DNA from: Bradyrhizobium sp.
GTDB taxonomy: Bacteria > Pseudomonadota > Alphaproteobacteria > Rhizobiales > Xanthobacteraceae
Length of the DNA: 64,000 nt
Reading direction: 5' to 3'
NCBI RefSeq assembly: GCF_016219575.1
Contig: NZ_JACRMG010000008.1
Span: 1-64,000 of the forward strand
Positions within the stretch are counted from its first letter, which is position 1. Each line of letters begins with the position of its first letter. Under the pieces are notes generated by a model, which saw only the letters and a program-made list of their open reading frames with translations, searched no databases and was not told the DNA's origin. Below, piece by piece: positions 51,131 to 61,109 of this stretch. A program made the translations under genes and the position numbers.

Positions 51131-52201
51131 ATGGCGGAGGACGATACCGAACGCTCAGAGGACCCTACCCAAAAACGTCTCGAAGATGCGCTCGAGAAGG
51201 GCGACGTCGTCAAGAGCCAGGAAGTCAACACCTGGTTCATCATCGGCGGCGCGACGCTGGTGCTGACGACCTTCTCGGGATCGATGGGCGCCGGCATTCT
51301 CGCGCCGATGCGAAATCTGGTCGCCAATTCCTGGATGATCCGCACCGACGGGCCGGGGCTGCTGGCGCTGCTGGCGCACATCGAGTACGCGCTGATCGCC
51401 GCGATCGGTGTTCCCTTCCTGATGCTGATGCTGGCTGCCATCGCCGGCAACATGATCCAGCATCGCCTGGTGTGGTCGACCGAGTCACTCAAGCCGAAAT
51501 TCAGCAAGATTTCGCCCGGCGCCGGCTTCAAGCGGATTTTCGGCAAGCAGGCGGTGGCCAATTTCGCCAAGGGGCTTTTCAAGCTGGTGGCGCTGGGCAC
51601 GGTCATGACGCTGGTGCTGTGGCCGGAGCGCCATCGGCTGGAAGCCATGGTGTATTTCGATCCGGCCGCGCTGATGGGCGTGACCACGGGCCTGACCTTG
51701 CATCTGCTCGGTGCCGTCGTCGCCATGCTCGCGGCGGTCGCGGTCGCCGACTACTTCTTCCAGTACCGGCAGTGGTTCGAGCGGCAGAAGATGACGCTGC
51801 AGGAGATCAAGGAGGAGTACAAGCAGTCCGAAGGCGATCCGCACATCAAGGGCCGCCTCCGGCAATTGCGTCAGGAGCGGATGAAGAAGCGGATGATGGC
51901 CTCGGTTCCCAAGGCCAGCGTGGTCATCACCAACCCGACCCACTATTCGGTGGCGCTGGCCTACGACCGCGGCATGGCGGCGCCCGTCTGCGTCGCCAAG
52001 GGCGTCGACAATGTCGCGTTCAAGATCCGGGAAATCGCCAAGCAGCATGACATCCCGATCGTCGAGAACGTGCCGCTGGCCCGCTCGCTCTATGCCACCG
52101 TCGACATCGACGAGGAGATTCCGGTCGAGCACTATCATGCGGTGGCCGAGATCATCGGCTTCGTGATGCGGCTCAAGCGCGGCTTTTCCTCGCGGCCTTG
52201 A
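51131..52201 (+). CDS. flhB: Flagellar export substrate-switch protein FlhB
   Basis: 356 residues. Cytoplasmic N terminus DDTERSEDPTQKRLEDALEK GDVVKS, four membrane helices, then the linker and cytoplasmic domain with the autocleavage NPTH motif at 268-271 (VVITNPTHYSVAL) and VPLARSLYATVDIDEEIPVE. Autocleavage at N-P switches export from hook to filament substrates. Confidence 0.97.
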   Translation: MAEDDTERSEDPTQKRLEDALEKGDVVKSQEVNTWFIIGGATLVLTTFSGSMGAGILAPMRNLVANSWMIRTDGPGLLALLAHIEYALIAAIGVPFLMLMLAAIAGNMIQHRLVWSTESLKPKFSKISPGAGFKRIFGKQAVANFAKGLFKLVALGTVMTLVLWPERHRLEAMVYFDPAALMGVTTGLTLHLLGAVVAMLAAVAVADYFFQYRQWFERQKMTLQEIKEEYKQSEGDPHIKGRLRQLRQERMKKRMMASVPKASVVITNPTHYSVALAYDRGMAAPVCVAKGVDNVAFKIREIAKQHDIPIVENVPLARSLYATVDIDEEIPVEHYHAVAEIIGFVMRLKRGFSSRP

Positions 52202-52256
52202 GGCGGGGTCGAGCTGATGTTTCTTCGAATCATCATCTCGATCTAACTTTTTGTTT

Positions 52257-52305
52257 GCGCATGATCTTTTCCGAAAACCGGCTCCCACTTTTCGGGATCA
52301 TGCGC
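52257..52305. repeat. Dispersed palindromic repeat, family F
   Basis: Inverted arms gcgcatgatc / gatcatgcgc enclose ttttccgaaaaccggctccc acttttcgg. This exact kind of element is widespread in Rhizobiales. It lies between flhB and cckA; the rest of 52202-52407 is featureless. Confidence 0.85.
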
Positions 52306-52419
52306 GTAGACGGTATTGTGCCGGTAAAACACCGAATAACTGCCTGACGGGCTTGCGTTTACCGGTCCGATTCAGGCACTCAATGAATCAGCGAAAAGCG
52401 CCAGGCCGTGTCTCTTTAT

Positions 52420-54969
52420 ATGTCCGCCGAGACCCATAACGAATCCCCGCCCGAGCCGGTTGCCGTCCATGAGCCGGCGCGGCGCGGCAGCATCATCTTG
52501 GTGCTGCTGGTGGCGGCTGCCCTGGTCGGGGTTGCGGTGGCCCTGATGACGCTCGGCCGCGTCAATGCCCAGCCTTATATCCTCGGCATCCTCGCGGTGC
52601 TCGCGATGGTCGGGTTGTTCAACCTGTTCGCCTTTGCCGCCGGGATCATCCGCTTCGCCGACCGCAACGCCGACAATCCCATCATCAGCCGCATCGCTGA
52701 CCACGCCTATGACGGGCTCGCGGTCACCGATCCGCGCGGGCATGTGGTCTATTCCAATGCGGCCTATCTGACGCTAACGGGTGCCACCAGCCCGCAGGAC
52801 GTCCGTCCCGTCGAGCGCGTCTTCATCGGCAATCCCGATGTGTCCGAGGCGGTTTTCCGGCTTCTCAAGGCTGCGCGTGAAGGAAAGCGCCAGCAGGAAG
52901 AGGTCCGCATTGCCGGCACCGACGGCGGACAGGGCCGCTGGTTGCGCATGCGGGTCCGTCCCCTCGGCGACGTCAAGCGCGCTGCGAGATATGCGGTATG
53001 GTCGATCGCGGACATCACCCGCGACCGCGAGCGGCAGGAGGACGTGTTCCAGGAATTGCAGCACGCCATCGAATATCTCGATCACGCGCCCTGCGGCTTC
53101 TTCTCGGTCAATCCCGCCGGCGAGATCGCCTATGTCAATGCGACGCTGGCGAACTGGCTCGATCACGACCTCGCGGAAATCGGCTCGGGCGGGTTGAAGC
53201 TCACCGACATCGTTTCCGGCGACGGTGCCTCGCTGCTCACCTCGATCGTGCCGGCGCCGGGGGAAGTAAAGACCGAGGTCTTCGACATCGATCTGCGCAT
53301 GCGCAACGGCAAGACCATGCCGGTGCGGCTCTATCACAAGCTTGCCTTCGGCGCCGACGGCACGCCGGGCGCCTCGCGCACGCTGGTGATCAGCCGCGCC
53401 CGCGACGAGCATTCCGATCCGCAGCGCGCCGCCGAAGTGCAATTCATGCGCTTCTTCGACCACACGCCGATGGCGATCGCCACCGTCGACCGCGGCGGCA
53501 CGGTGGTGCGCGCCAATGCGCGCTTCGCCAAGCTGGCGCAGAGCCTGGGCGGCGACGGCGCTGCCTCGAAATCGATCTTCCGTGCCGTCAACGCGCGCGA
53601 CCGCGGGCTCTTGATCGCCGCGATCAACCAGGCCGCCGAAGGGCAGGGCGACATCGCTCCCGTCGAGGCGATGCTCGACGGCACGAGGGAGCGCTGGGGC
53701 CAGTTCTTCGTGACCTCGGTGGAGCGGGACGAGCGCGAGACCGAGGCTGCGATCGTCTACCTGCTGGAGACCACCGAGCGCCGCGCGCTGGAAAACCAGA
53801 TCAACCAGTCGCAGAAGATGGAGATGGTCGGCCAGCTCGCCGGCGGCATCGCGCACGACTTCAACAACGTGCTCTCGGCCATCATGATGGCCAACGACTT
53901 CCTGCTCAACGCGCACAAGCCGACCGATCCGTCGTTCCAGGACATCATGCAGATCAAGCAGAACGCCACCCGCGCCGCGACGCTGGTACGGCAGCTGCTT
54001 GCGTTCTCGCGCCGCCAGACGCTGCGGCCGCAGGTGCTCGATCTCGGCGACGCGCTTTCCGACCTCACCATGCTGCTGCGCCGGCTGATCGGCGAGAAGG
54101 TCAAGCTCGACCTCGTGCACGGCCGCGACCTCTGGCCGGTCAAGGTCGACGTCTCCCAGTTCGAGCAGGTGATCGTCAACCTCGCGGTCAACGCGCGCGA
54201 CGCCATGCCGGACGGCGGCACGCTGACGGTCAAGACCGGCAATGTCAGCGCCGATGAATCCGCGCAGCTCTCCTACAAGGGCATGCCCGTGGCGGATTAC
54301 GTCCGCATCGACATGATGGACACCGGTACCGGCATTCCGCCCGATATCATCGAAAAGATCTTCGAGCCGTTCTTCTCGACCAAGGAAGTCGGCAAGGGCA
54401 CCGGCCTTGGCCTCTCCACCGTGTACGGGATCGTCAAGCAGACCGGCGGCTTCGTCTATGTCGACTCCGAGGCCGGCAAGGGCACCGCGTTCCACATCTT
54501 CCTGCCGCGGCATCGCCCCGAGCTGGAAGCGCAGCCCGAACCGCAGGCAGCGAATGGCGCGGCGGCGGAGGCTGCAAAACCGAAGCCCGATCTCACGGGA
54601 CAGGGCACCATCCTGCTGGTCGAGGATGAGGACGGCCTGCGCTCGCTCAATGCCCGGGGCCTGCGCTCGCGCGGCTACAGCGTGATCGAGGCGGCCAATG
54701 GCGTCGAGGCGATCGAGGCGCTGGCCGAGAAGGACGGCATGGTGGACCTCGTGGTCTCCGACGTGGTGATGCCGGAGATGGACGGCCCGACCATGCTGAA
54801 GGAGATGCGCGCCAAGAACCCGAACCTGAGGATCATCTTCGTGTCGGGCTATGCGGAAGACGCCTTTGAGAAGAGCCTGCCGGAAAACCAACAGTTCGCC
54901 TTCCTGCCAAAGCCCTTCACGCTGGCGCAACTGGTGGCGGCCGTTAAGGAGACGATGACGGCGTCGTAG
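52420..54969 (+). CDS. cckA: Cell-cycle hybrid histidine kinase CckA
   Basis: 849 residues from ATG 52420 (GTG 52408 possible). Two membrane helices (~22-45, ~53-77), PAS domains (~90-200, ~205-330, ~345-450), DHp domain with H479 ([20 protein letters not shown]), HATPase ([51 protein letters not shown]) and receiver with D781 ([11 protein letters not shown]). CckA feeds phosphate via ChpT to CtrA and CpdR. Its place after flhB and near CtrA boxes fits flagellar cell-cycle control. Confidence 0.94.
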   Translation: MSAETHNESPPEPVAVHEPARRGSIILVLLVAAALVGVAVALMTLGRVNAQPYILGILAVLAMVGLFNLFAFAAGIIRFADRNADNPIISRIADHAYDGLAVTDPRGHVVYSNAAYLTLTGATSPQDVRPVERVFIGNPDVSEAVFRLLKAAREGKRQQEEVRIAGTDGGQGRWLRMRVRPLGDVKRAARYAVWSIADITRDRERQEDVFQELQHAIEYLDHAPCGFFSVNPAGEIAYVNATLANWLDHDLAEIGSGGLKLTDIVSGDGASLLTSIVPAPGEVKTEVFDIDLRMRNGKTMPVRLYHKLAFGADGTPGASRTLVISRARDEHSDPQRAAEVQFMRFFDHTPMAIATVDRGGTVVRANARFAKLAQSLGGDGAASKSIFRAVNARDRGLLIAAINQAAEGQGDIAPVEAMLDGTRERWGQFFVTSVERDERETEAAIVYLLETTERRALENQINQSQKMEMVGQLAGGIAHDFNNVLSAIMMANDFLLNAHKPTDPSFQDIMQIKQNATRAATLVRQLLAFSRRQTLRPQVLDLGDALSDLTMLLRRLIGEKVKLDLVHGRDLWPVKVDVSQFEQVIVNLAVNARDAMPDGGTLTVKTGNVSADESAQLSYKGMPVADYVRIDMMDTGTGIPPDIIEKIFEPFFSTKEVGKGTGLGLSTVYGIVKQTGGFVYVDSEAGKGTAFHIFLPRHRPELEAQPEPQAANGAAAEAAKPKPDLTGQGTILLVEDEDGLRSLNARGLRSRGYSVIEAANGVEAIEALAEKDGMVDLVVSDVVMPEMDGPTMLKEMRAKNPNLRIIFVSGYAEDAFEKSLPENQQFAFLPKPFTLAQLVAAVKETMTAS

Positions 54970-55132
54970 GGCAGGCGGCGGCATCCGGGAAATACCGGAT
55001 AATGCTGCGCAATTGTCGCATCCCCGCGACCGAGGGCCGCAGCCGCGGTTCCCTTTATTGGCTTCACTTTTAGGCAACCCTGCCCATCTTAAGGGCGCTT
55101 TCCCCATGCCGGGGAATCCAAAGGAAACTCCT

Positions 55133-56086
55133 ATGAAATTCACCCAGCGTCCGCGCGGCTTGATCAAGGCGATCGCCGTCGTTCTTTCGTTGGCACTGCC
55201 CACCGTGATCGCAGCTTCCTACGCTGACGCCCGCGTCGGCGGCGGTTCCAGCTCGGGATCGCGTGGCTCAAAAACCTATTCCGCGCCTCCGTCCACGACC
55301 ACGGCGCCGGGCACGGCGCAACCGATGAACCGCACCATGACCCAGCCGGGCAGCCCGAGCGCCCCGGCGGCGACCGGCGGCGGCTTCTTCAACAAGCCAG
55401 GCATGGGCATGCTCGGCGGTCTCGCCGCGGGCTTCCTCGGCGCCGGCCTGCTCGGCATGCTGTTCGGCGGCGGCCTGTTCTCCGGCCTCGGCGGCTTCGC
55501 CTCGATCCTCGGCCTGATCCTGCAGATCGGCCTGATCATCCTGGTGGTTCGGCTGGCGATGTCGTGGTGGCAGCGCCGCAACGCGCCGGCCTATGCCAGC
55601 ACGGGCGCGCCTCCCGCACCCGCGCCGGCCCAGCAGGCCAACTATCGCAGCGCCATGGGCTTCGGCCTCGGCTCGAGCGCCCCGCCGCTCGAGATCAAGC
55701 CGGAGGACTATGAGGCGTTCGAGCGACTGCTCGGCGAAGTCCAGGCCGCCTGGTCGGACGAGGACGTCGGCAAGCTCGAGCGGCTGACGACCCCGGAAAT
55801 GGCGTCCTACTTCGCCCGCGACCTCGCCGATAACAAGGCGCGCAACGCCCACAACAAGGTCAGCAACGTCAAGCTGTTGCAGGGCGACCTCGCGGAAGCC
55901 TGGCGCGAGGGCGATGCCGACTACGCCACGGTGGCGCTGCGCTTCGCGCTGGTCGACAAGACCTTCGACAACAATGGTCAGATGATTGCCGGCAGCGACC
56001 AGCCGGCCGAGGCCACCGAGGTCTGGACCTTCGTCCGGCACCGCGGCGGCAACTGGGAACTCTCGGCGATCCAGCAGACCAACTGA
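55133..56086 (+). CDS. Tim44-like domain membrane protein
   Basis: 317 residues from ATG 55133 (AAAGGA site). Signal-like N terminus, Gly/Ser/Thr-rich stretch, Gly-rich membrane region (GMLGGLAAGFLGAGLLGMLF ... ILGLILQIGLIILVVRLAMSW) and a C-terminal Tim44/MRPL45-type domain (PPLEIKPEDYEAFERLLGEV, WREGDADYATVALRFALVD, EVWTFVRHRGGNWELSAIQQ). Bacterial Tim44 proteins are inner-membrane associated; role not settled. Ends in a strong terminator. Confidence 0.88.
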   Translation: MKFTQRPRGLIKAIAVVLSLALPTVIAASYADARVGGGSSSGSRGSKTYSAPPSTTTAPGTAQPMNRTMTQPGSPSAPAATGGGFFNKPGMGMLGGLAAGFLGAGLLGMLFGGGLFSGLGGFASILGLILQIGLIILVVRLAMSWWQRRNAPAYASTGAPPAPAPAQQANYRSAMGFGLGSSAPPLEIKPEDYEAFERLLGEVQAAWSDEDVGKLERLTTPEMASYFARDLADNKARNAHNKVSNVKLLQGDLAEAWREGDADYATVALRFALVDKTFDNNGQMIAGSDQPAEATEVWTFVRHRGGNWELSAIQQTN

Positions 56087-56107
56087 TCGCAACACCGGAA
56101 CAATGCA

Positions 56108-56142
56108 AAGCGCCGCGGCCGATGCCGCGGCGCTTTTGTTTT
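56108..56142 (+). terminator. Terminator after Tim44-like gene
   Basis: 11-bp perfect stem aagcgccgcgg / ccgcggcgctt with six-base loop, then ttgttttg. 21 bp after the stop. Confidence 0.88.
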
Positions 56143-56235
56143 GCGCCCTCGCCGTTGTGTTGCGAAGGCGGAATAATGATGCCTGTGCCGGGTTGATCCG
56201 GTTGCAGTTCAACAAGAACAATGCGGAGGAACTCC

Positions 56236-56910
56236 ATGCGTGTGTTCGCTAAACTCGTCTCGCCGGTCTGTTTCGCCCTCGCCATCGTCGCGGCGCCGCC
56301 GGTTTCGGCGCAATCGCCCGACACCAGTTTCTTCCTGACCAGCAACGGCCCCGGCAAGGGCGGCGATCTCGGCGGCATTGCCGGCGCCGACCGGCATTGC
56401 CAGTCGCTGGCGCAGGCCGCGGGCGCCGGCGGTAAGACGTGGCGCGCTTATCTCTCGACGCAGGCGGCCGACGGCCAGCCGGCAGTCAACGCCAAGGACC
56501 GCATCGGCAAGGGGCCGTGGCAGAACGCCAAGGGCGCCGTCGTTGCCAAGGACGTCGCCGACCTGCACAGCGCGGCCAACAATCTGACCAAGCAGACCGT
56601 GCTTTCCGAGAAGGGCGAAGTGATCAACGGCCGTGGCGATACGCCGAACCGGCACGACGTGTTGACGGGATCGCAGCCGGACGGCACGGCCTTTGCCGCT
56701 GGCGACGACCGCACGTGCAAGAACTGGACGAGCAGCACGCAGGGCGCGGCCATGGTCGGCCATTCCGACCGCATGGGCTTGCGCGATGACGACGCCTCGA
56801 AATCCTGGAACGCGTCGCACCCCTCGCGCGGGCCGGACGGCGGTTGCTCGCAGGCCGACCTCAAGAGCACCGGCGGAGACGGCCTGTTCTATTGCTTCGC
56901 GGCGAACTAA
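56236..56910 (+). CDS. Exported lectin-like protein (DUF1554-type)
   Basis: 224 residues from ATG 56236 with GGAGGA immediately upstream. Signal peptide ends VSAQ. The mature part opens FFLTSNGPGKGGDLGGIAGA DRHCQSLAQAAGAGGKTWRA YLST and ends GGDGLFYCFAAN, a C-type-lectin-like fold seen in DUF1554 and related proteins. Cys in HCQSL, TCKNW, GCSQ and YCF probably pair. Stop overlaps the convergent GGDEF-EAL gene by 4 bp. Ligand unknown. Confidence 0.8.
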   Translation: MRVFAKLVSPVCFALAIVAAPPVSAQSPDTSFFLTSNGPGKGGDLGGIAGADRHCQSLAQAAGAGGKTWRAYLSTQAADGQPAVNAKDRIGKGPWQNAKGAVVAKDVADLHSAANNLTKQTVLSEKGEVINGRGDTPNRHDVLTGSQPDGTAFAAGDDRTCKNWTSSTQGAAMVGHSDRMGLRDDDASKSWNASHPSRGPDGGCSQADLKSTGGDGLFYCFAAN

Positions 56911-58988
56911 CCGGCTGCCGCCAGCCGCGGCGCGTCGAACAGCATCGGTTCCTCCTCGCGCACGAAACGTCCGGCGGCGGCGATCGCCGCCGGCAGTTGC
57001 GCGAGGCTTTGCGGTTTTGCGAACAGATAGCCCTGACCCTTGGCGCAGCCTTCGCGGGCGAGGAATTGCCACTGCGCCTCGGTCTCGATGCCCTCGGCCA
57101 ACACGGGAATGCCGAGGCTTGTGCCTAGCGCCAGCACCGTGCGCACGATGGCGGCGGCCGCGGCATCTTCCGGCAGGCGTTTCACGAATGATTGGTCGAG
57201 CTTGATCTTGTCGAACGGGAAGGCATGCAGCGTCGCCAGCGACGAATAGCCGGTGCCGAAATCGTCCATCGCCACCGAAATGCCCATCGATTTCAATTTG
57301 CGCAGGATGTGCAGGCCGCGGGTCTGGTCCGACATCACGGTGGATTCCGTCACTTCCACCTCGAGCCGCTTCGGCGACAGGCCGGTTTCGAGCAGGATGG
57401 CGTGGATGGTTTCGGCGAGATCGTCGCGCTCGAATTGCAGCGGCGACAGGTTGACGGCGACGGTGCCTGGAATCCTGCCCTCGGCGGCGTCGCGGCAGGC
57501 GCTGCGCAGCGCCCATTCGCCCATGCCCGATATGGCCTCGGTCTCCTCGGCGAGCGGAATGAATTCGGCCGGCGAGATCATGCCGCGCTTCGGATGATGC
57601 CAGCGCATCAGCGCCTCGGCGCCGCAGATTCTTCCGTCGTGCAGCGAGGTCTGCAGCTGGTAATGCAGCAGCAGCTCGCCGCGCTCGGTTGCGCCCTGCA
57701 GGTCGCGTGCCAGCGCGCGGCGGGCGCGGGCCTTGTCGTCCATCTGCTGATGATAGCGCGTGATCAGCCCGCGCTGCCTGCTCTTGCCGCGATACATGGC
57801 GAGCTTGGCGTTGCTCAGCGCATGGTCGCGCTCGGGCGTGTCGGTCGGGAAGATCGAGTAGCCGATCGAGGCGGTGAGGGTGACCGCCTGCTCCTGCACC
57901 ATGAAGGGTGTTGCGAACACCGCCGCGATGCGCTCGGCAAAGGCTTGTGCGTCCTGCGGATGGTTGCCCGACATCTGCAGGCCCAGAAATTCGTCGCCGC
58001 TCTGTCGCGCCAGAAATTCGCCCGTCGCCAGCACGCCGCGCATCCGGTGCGCCGCCTCGATCAACAGCAGGTCGCCGGCGGCGTGGCCGAACAAATCGTT
58101 GACGTCCTTGAAGCCGTCGATGTCGATGGAAAACGCGGCGAGCTTGTGCGCCTTCTCGTGCGCTTCCGCGGCATCGAAGGCGAGCCGCTCGTTGAAGGCA
58201 ATGCGGTTCGGCAGGCCGGTCATGCCGTCGTTGAAGGAGAGCTGGTGGATGCGGTCGGCGGATTCCGTGCGCGAGCGCAGGTCGATGACATAGGTGGAAA
58301 AGCCCGAGCCCATCACCAGCAGCACCGCGCCGACCACGGCAATGGCGAGCGTCGGCGCCGGGATCAGCCAGGACGGCAACGTCGCCGCGGCGTCCGGCGT
58401 GACGGTGGCGGAGGCGATCATTGTGTAGTGCAGGGTGCACACCATGAAGGCGAGCACGATCGCCGCGCCATGGCGGCACCAGCGCGTCACCGGGCGATTG
58501 GCGCGGTTGACGGCGAGCGCGCTGAGGCCAAGGCCGAACAGGAAGGTGAGGACAAGGCCGTAGGCGTTCCAGCTGACGGTGCCCGCGACATGCCAACCCC
58601 TTGCCGCGACGAAATGCATGGCGAGGATGCCGACGCCCATGACGAGGCCGCCGGCTTCCGGCGCCAGCGTGAAATGCCGGCTGCCGATCTCGAACCCGAT
58701 CAGGCAGGAGACGATAGCGATGACCAGCATGACGCCGGTGGCGACCGGCTCGAAGCCGCTGGCAAGCTGCGGGTCGAGTGCGAGAATGGAGATGAAGGTT
58801 GCGGCCCACAGCGCCGCACCAGTGCCGACGGAGGCCATGAACAGCCAGCCGGCCCGGGTGGTCCCCTCGGTGGCGCGGGCGCGGGCGAAATGGCGCATGC
58901 CGACCCAGGTGCCGAACAGGCAGACGGCACCGGCCAGCACCACCAGCAGCTGGTGATAGATGAAGGCGTAAGTGGCGGCCTCACGCAT
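56907..58988 (-). CDS. MHYT-GGDEF-EAL cyclic-di-GMP protein
   Basis: 693 residues. Seven-helix N-terminal MHYT-type sensor (~10-235; AMHFVA and LHYT motifs only partly match MHYT). GGDEF domain ~245-410 with SGDEF at 330-334 (ARQSGDEF) and INFxxxND-like DIDGFKDVNDLFGH; EAL domain ~430-680 with E458-A-L460 (GAEALMRWHHP), NLSP, EVTES, DDFGTGYSSL and the DQSFVK loop. EAL residues are complete, so phosphodiesterase activity is likely; cyclase activity is possible with SGDEF. May influence motility, but not in the flagellar operons. Confidence 0.93.
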   Translation of the reverse strand: MREAATYAFIYHQLLVVLAGAVCLFGTWVGMRHFARARATEGTTRAGWLFMASVGTGAALWAATFISILALDPQLASGFEPVATGVMLVIAIVSCLIGFEIGSRHFTLAPEAGGLVMGVGILAMHFVAARGWHVAGTVSWNAYGLVLTFLFGLGLSALAVNRANRPVTRWCRHGAAIVLAFMVCTLHYTMIASATVTPDAAATLPSWLIPAPTLAIAVVGAVLLVMGSGFSTYVIDLRSRTESADRIHQLSFNDGMTGLPNRIAFNERLAFDAAEAHEKAHKLAAFSIDIDGFKDVNDLFGHAAGDLLLIEAAHRMRGVLATGEFLARQSGDEFLGLQMSGNHPQDAQAFAERIAAVFATPFMVQEQAVTLTASIGYSIFPTDTPERDHALSNAKLAMYRGKSRQRGLITRYHQQMDDKARARRALARDLQGATERGELLLHYQLQTSLHDGRICGAEALMRWHHPKRGMISPAEFIPLAEETEAISGMGEWALRSACRDAAEGRIPGTVAVNLSPLQFERDDLAETIHAILLETGLSPKRLEVEVTESTVMSDQTRGLHILRKLKSMGISVAMDDFGTGYSSLATLHAFPFDKIKLDQSFVKRLPEDAAAAAIVRTVLALGTSLGIPVLAEGIETEAQWQFLAREGCAKGQGYLFAKPQSLAQLPAAIAAAGRFVREEEPMLFDAPRLAAAG

Positions 58989-59192
58989 GACACGCTTCCC
59001 CCTGGTCGGGGAAAGCTACGCGGGCGCGGTTAATCGGTTGTGCGGTGGGGTGGATACAAGCTGAAATAATGCCGCCCCTTTGCCAGTTAGCGTTGAAATT
59101 GATTGAATGCGGCCAGGGAACCGCAAAGGAACCGGCGGCCTCGGCTGCGCCTGTTGTCGGTTTGTTAACGCTGTGAAAGCGGGAAGACGCCC

Positions 59193-59900
59193 ATGAAATA
59201 TGCGCTCTATTACTGGCCGATGATCCAGGGACGCGGCGAATATGTCCGGCTTGCGCTGGAAGATGCCGGGGCCGCCTATGACGACGCCGCCCGCCACGGC
59301 GGCGGCATGTCGGCGATGATGCGGATGATGGAGGCGAAGAAGGGCACGCCGCCCTTTGCGCCGCCGTTCCTGAAGGCTGGAAAGCTCGTGATCGCGCAGA
59401 CCGCGAACATCCTGCTCTATCTCGGCAGCCGCCACGGACTGGCGCCGAAGGCGGAAGCCGGCAAACTGTGGCTGCACCAGCTTCAGCTCACCGTTGCCGA
59501 CTTCGTGCTGGAGATACATGACACCCATCATCCGCTCGGCCCCTCGCTCTACTACGAGGATCAGCGGGCGCCGGCGAAGAAGCGAACGGAAGAATTCTGG
59601 AAGGAGCGGGTGCCGAAATATCTCGGCTATTTCGAGGGCCTGATGGAGCAGGGCGGCAGTGCCTACATCACCGGGCGCAGGGCGAGCTATGTCGACCTCT
59701 CGCTGTTCCAGCTCGTCGCCGGACTGCGCTATGCCTTCCCCAGGCGGATGAAGGCGTTCGAGCGCGAGGTGCCGCGCCTGGTCGAACTGCACGACCGCGT
59801 CGCGGCACGGCCGAACATCAAGGCCTATCTCGCCAGCGACCGCCGCATTCCCTTCAACGAGCAGGGGATCTTCCGCAGGTACAAGGAGCTGGATGGGTAA
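59193..59900 (+). CDS. Glutathione S-transferase family protein
   Basis: 235 residues. Thioredoxin-like N-terminal half (YALYYWPMIQGRGEYVRLAL; FLKAGKLVIAQTANILLYLG) and helical C-terminal half (LPK-like VPKYLGYFEGLMEQGGSAYI TGRRASYVDLSLFQLVAGLR). The Tyr/Gln pattern near the start resembles sigma/alpha-class GSTs. ATG 59193 follows GGGAAGA. Substrate unknown. Gap 58989-59192 has nothing recognised. Confidence 0.88.
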   Translation: MKYALYYWPMIQGRGEYVRLALEDAGAAYDDAARHGGGMSAMMRMMEAKKGTPPFAPPFLKAGKLVIAQTANILLYLGSRHGLAPKAEAGKLWLHQLQLTVADFVLEIHDTHHPLGPSLYYEDQRAPAKKRTEEFWKERVPKYLGYFEGLMEQGGSAYITGRRASYVDLSLFQLVAGLRYAFPRRMKAFEREVPRLVELHDRVAARPNIKAYLASDRRIPFNEQGIFRRYKELDG

Positions 59901-59904
59901 TCGC

Positions 59905-59982
59905 TGTCATTCCGGGGCACGCGAAGCGTGAACCCGGAATCTCGAGGTTCCGGGTTCGATGCTGCGCATCGCCCGGAACGAC
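59905..59982. repeat. Dispersed palindromic repeat, family G
   Basis: gtcattccggggcacgcgaa gcgtgaacccggaatctcga ggttccgggttc ... cgcatcgcccggaacgac: nested inverted repeats between convergent GST and GFA genes. Common Bradyrhizobium intergenic type. Confidence 0.8.
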
Positions 59983-59991
59983 GTTGATGAA

Positions 59992-60351
59992 TCACCTGCT
60001 TCGCCCATCCACCAGCGTCATCTTGATCTTGGACAGATCGACGCTGTCGAAGCAGCTGACGTTCACCGCCACCACCTCGGTTCCGTCGGGCTTGGTGCCG
60101 CGCGCGAACACCTCGACGCCGCAGTCCAGGCAGAGCTGGTGACGGATGGCGTGCTTGTTGAAGAGATATTCCTTCAAATTCTCCTCGCCGGCGCGGAGCT
60201 GGAAGCTCTTGGGCGGGATGAAGGTGAAGTGCAGGCCCTTCTTGGTGCAGATCGAGCAGTTGCAGGCGGTGACCATGGCGAGATCGCTGGTGCATTCGAA
60301 CCGCACCTGCCCGCAATGGCATCCCCCGGTAAACGTCTTGCTGTCGGCCAT
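59992..60351 (-). CDS. GFA-family zinc-binding protein
   Basis: 119 residues. CHCGQVRFEC near the N terminus, CNCSICTKKG, and LCLDCGVEVFARG give the Cys pattern of the Gfa/CENP-V fold (two zinc sites). These proteins resemble glutathione-dependent formaldehyde-activating enzyme but mostly have unknown substrates. ATG 60351 follows GGAGAAGCG. Confidence 0.9.
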   Translation of the reverse strand: MADSKTFTGGCHCGQVRFECTSDLAMVTACNCSICTKKGLHFTFIPPKSFQLRAGEENLKEYLFNKHAIRHQLCLDCGVEVFARGTKPDGTEVVAVNVSCFDSVDLSKIKMTLVDGRSR

Positions 60352-60423
60352 CGCTTCTCCTCACCGTAATCCCGGCACCGGACGATAGCGCACCTGCGTC
60401 GTGTCGTCAGTATGGCAGAGCGG

Positions 60424-60900
60424 TCACTCGTCCTTGCCGCGGGTGATGGCGATCCAGGCCTCGGTCTTGTTGCGCTGGCATTCCATGTTGAGGCGGCGGA
60501 AGCGCATGGTGACCTTGTCGCCGCGCAGCAGGCCCATGCGCTTGAGGCAGCGCGAGGAGCCGGTCATGGCATCGTCCTTGGGAATGGAGAATACGGCCGC
60601 GGCCATGGCGCCCACCAGGGCGAAGAATTCCGGCTTCGGCTTGCGGTCGCCCTTGGCGTAGAGCTCGATGGCGAACTTGTCGCCGCGGCAGGCCACCGAC
60701 AGTTCCTTGGCCTGCGGGTGCGTCATGTAGACGGTGTTGGCGGCCTTGAAGTTGACCTTCAGCTTGTCGATCAGGTTGGCCAGCTGCTTGGCGCTGTCGT
60801 CGCAGCGGTCGGCGCGGGCGGGGGAGGTGGCGAATGCGGCGAACAAGGCAATGGCCGCGGCAAGGAAGATCGATCGGCGAAACGGTCGTCGTGATGTCAT
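60424..60900 (-). CDS. Exported hypothetical protein
   Basis: 158 residues from ATG 60900 (MTSRRPFRRSIFLAAA). Signal peptide ending SPARA. Mature protein has Cys in RCDDSAK, ACRGD, RCLKR and ECQRN, possibly two disulfides, and MTHPQAKELSVACRGD. No family recognised. The in-frame codon at 60951 has no ribosome site. Confidence 0.72.
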   Translation of the reverse strand: MTSRRPFRRSIFLAAAIALFAAFATSPARADRCDDSAKQLANLIDKLKVNFKAANTVYMTHPQAKELSVACRGDKFAIELYAKGDRKPKPEFFALVGAMAAAVFSIPKDDAMTGSSRCLKRMGLLRGDKVTMRFRRLNMECQRNKTEAWIAITRGKDE

Positions 60901-61109
60901 GTGCAATTGCCCCTTTGGGCCTATTGAAGCGTGGGAAAAGGGTGGGCGCAAGGCAGGCTTCTCTAGCGCGGAAACCGACGAAAGTAACGGTCCACGAATG
61001 GCCGCCTTGCCATTGAAAACCTTCCCTTTGGCCGAAAAGTGCTTAGAACGGCTCTATCTCCGGGCCAGCCGCCGCGGCCGCCCCGGTCCCAAAACCCCGA
61101 GAACTCGCC

